DNA of 64,000 nt from Bacteroidales bacterium (lineage in GTDB: Bacteria; Bacteroidota; Bacteroidia; Bacteroidales; JAADJA01). Of this stretch, positions 63,206 to 64,000 are shown piece by piece; the first letter of the stretch is position 1, and every line of letters begins with the position of its first letter. Under the pieces are notes generated by a model. The model saw only the letters and a program-made list of their open reading frames with translations, was not told the DNA's origin and did no database searches. The stretch lies in the NCBI GenBank assembly GCA_020052415.1, contig JAGVPB010000078.1, forward strand, positions 1 to 64,000, in the 5' to 3' direction. A program made the position numbers and the translations under genes.

Positions 63206-63541
63206 ATGATAAAAACCCAAGCCAAAATAATAAATATTATAAATTATATTTTGTCATTTCTTCCTGAAAAGGAGAGACTTAACTTTTATGTGACTACCTG
63301 CATGTTCCCGGGATCCCGCACAATGTGCATAAAGCCATTACCACAAGGCATCTGCACTACACAATCTCATCTAATAAAAATCGACCAGAATGGAACTATC
63401 TTAACAGAAAAACCTGGAGAGCCATTCAAAAGGGATCCTGGGAGCGATGCAGGCTTTGATTTGTCAAAACAATATCTGCATTGTTTGAAAACCAGGGATA
63501 CAAATAAGTTCAAATATACTACTAAATTCAACCATTATTAA
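63206..63541 (+). CDS. Hypothetical protein, unrecognised
   Basis: A 111-aa frame whose ATG directly abuts the stop of the pseudo-receiver gene, so translational coupling is likely. Composition is basic with several Cys residues (for example YVTTCMFPGSRTMCIKPL). No signal peptide or domain is recognised. It may be real because of its tight position, but codon use and conservation could not be tested. Confidence 0.4.
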   Translation: MIKTQAKIINIINYILSFLPEKERLNFYVTTCMFPGSRTMCIKPLPQGICTTQSHLIKIDQNGTILTEKPGEPFKRDPGSDAGFDLSKQYLHCLKTRDTNKFKYTTKFNHY

Positions 63542-63555
63542 TTAAAATTAGCATC

Positions 63556-63669
63556 ATGAAAAAACAATTACCTTTCTTATCAGAACGATGGAATGCAGAA
63601 CGCCTATCTTGTGCGCAGGACATCAATGACCGGAAAGGTCAAACGACTGACATTAGTGAAAAAGTCTAA
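63556..63669 (+). CDS. Short 37-codon frame
   Basis: ATG 63556 follows a leader (ttagcatcatgaaaaa) that resembles the one at the beta-helix gene at 32613. The peptide (MKKQLPFLSERWNAERLSC ...) has no recognised motif and stops at 63667. It may be the start of a lost gene; no gene is seen between here and 63861. Confidence 0.3.
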   Translation: MKKQLPFLSERWNAERLSCAQDINDRKGQTTDISEKV

Positions 63670-63860
63670 GCCGTCATCAACCTTTCCTTTATTGGTGATG
63701 GCGGCCTGATTACCAATGAATATTAAACCAGGATATCCTTCGAAAACCTGGAAATTATTCAAAAATCAATCATTAATAAACTTTTAATCTTCATCCAATC
63801 CAATGTTAAAAAAAGGGTTGGTTACTCAATAAACATTTTATTAACTTAAATTAAAACAAA

Positions 63861-64000
63861 ATGAAAAAACGATTACATTTATTGCTGGCGCTGATTATAG
63901 CGGCAGCAAGTACGTGGGCAACAACACTCTATGTGCCAGGCGGGTACGCCACAATTCAGGCAGCAATCAATGCTGCGACAGATGGAGACACTATCCAAAT
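63861..64000 (+). CDS. Secreted beta-helix protein (start only)
   Basis: ATG 63861 opens a frame that runs off the right edge. A signal peptide (KKRLHLLLALIIAAASTWA) is followed by TLYVPGGYATIQAAINAATDGDTIQ, the standard opening of right-handed beta-helix/pectate-lyase-like surface proteins. The remainder is outside the window. Confidence 0.75.
   Translation, partial: MKKRLHLLLALIIAAASTWATTLYVPGGYATIQAAINAATDGDTIQ

Noticed and set aside
1-64000. rRNA, tRNA, integrase or transposase genes marking a mobile island
   Set aside because: None recognised by eye. The restriction operon and the toxin pair are the only mobile-type content, and no boundary repeats were found around them.

Overview
The window reads as a chromosomal segment of a free-living member of the Bacteroidota, probably Bacteroidales-like. 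The evidence is direct: several secreted proteins end in type IX secretion (T9SS) type A tails, some promoters fit the Bacteroidota -33 TTTG / -7 TAnnTTTG pattern, LytS/LytTR systems are abundant, and there are very long mosaic surface proteins. No rRNA, tRNA, CRISPR array or complete insertion sequence was seen.

Layout. 1-5.1 kb (minus strand): a run of T9SS type A cargo genes (leucine-rich-repeat protein, beta-lactamase-fold hydrolase, esterase, small tail protein), separated by three copies of a ~120-bp palindromic element. 5.3-9.7 kb: a decayed mosaic pseudogene, an SGNH-type hydrolase, an AbiE-like toxin/antitoxin pair and a chimeric gene remnant. 9.8-11.0 kb: a frameshifted AAA ATPase. 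11.5-26.3 kb: a membrane-tethered TPR/AraC regulator, four operator-like repeats, an acylphosphatase-like protein without its catalytic residues, and a giant 4089-aa LamG/FG-GAP surface protein. A decayed copy of the operator and acylphosphatase block follows the giant gene. 26.5-41.3 kb: a laminin-B/PKD surface protein, a LytS kinase with two LytTR proteins, a kelch/beta-helix/dockerin/cohesin protein and a protein with four cohesin-like domains. 41.6-49.0 kb: a type I restriction-modification operon (hsdM-hsdS-rhuM-hsdR). 49.1-56.9 kb: a propeller-sensor LytS kinase with its LytTR regulator, a truncated secreted protein and a beta-helical adhesin. 57.2-63.5 kb: a beta-barrel protein, a PAS/GAF histidine kinase, an NtrC-type regulator and a pseudo-receiver. 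The right edge cuts a beta-helix protein.

The unifying theme is a family of about six large exported proteins that carry no type A tail. Each ends instead in the same ~220-residue module (LEGPFNG ... two dockerin-like Ca-binding loops ... QVP[E/Q/N] at the very C-terminus). Two decayed fragments of the module also lie in the window. A protein with four cohesin-like domains is encoded among them and itself carries the module. My inference is that these proteins form a surface complex built on cohesin/dockerin-type contacts, or that the module is an alternative T9SS sorting or anchoring domain. The two LytS/LytTR systems and the tethered AraC regulator are the likely local controllers. The family assignments come from motifs read by eye; no database search was possible.
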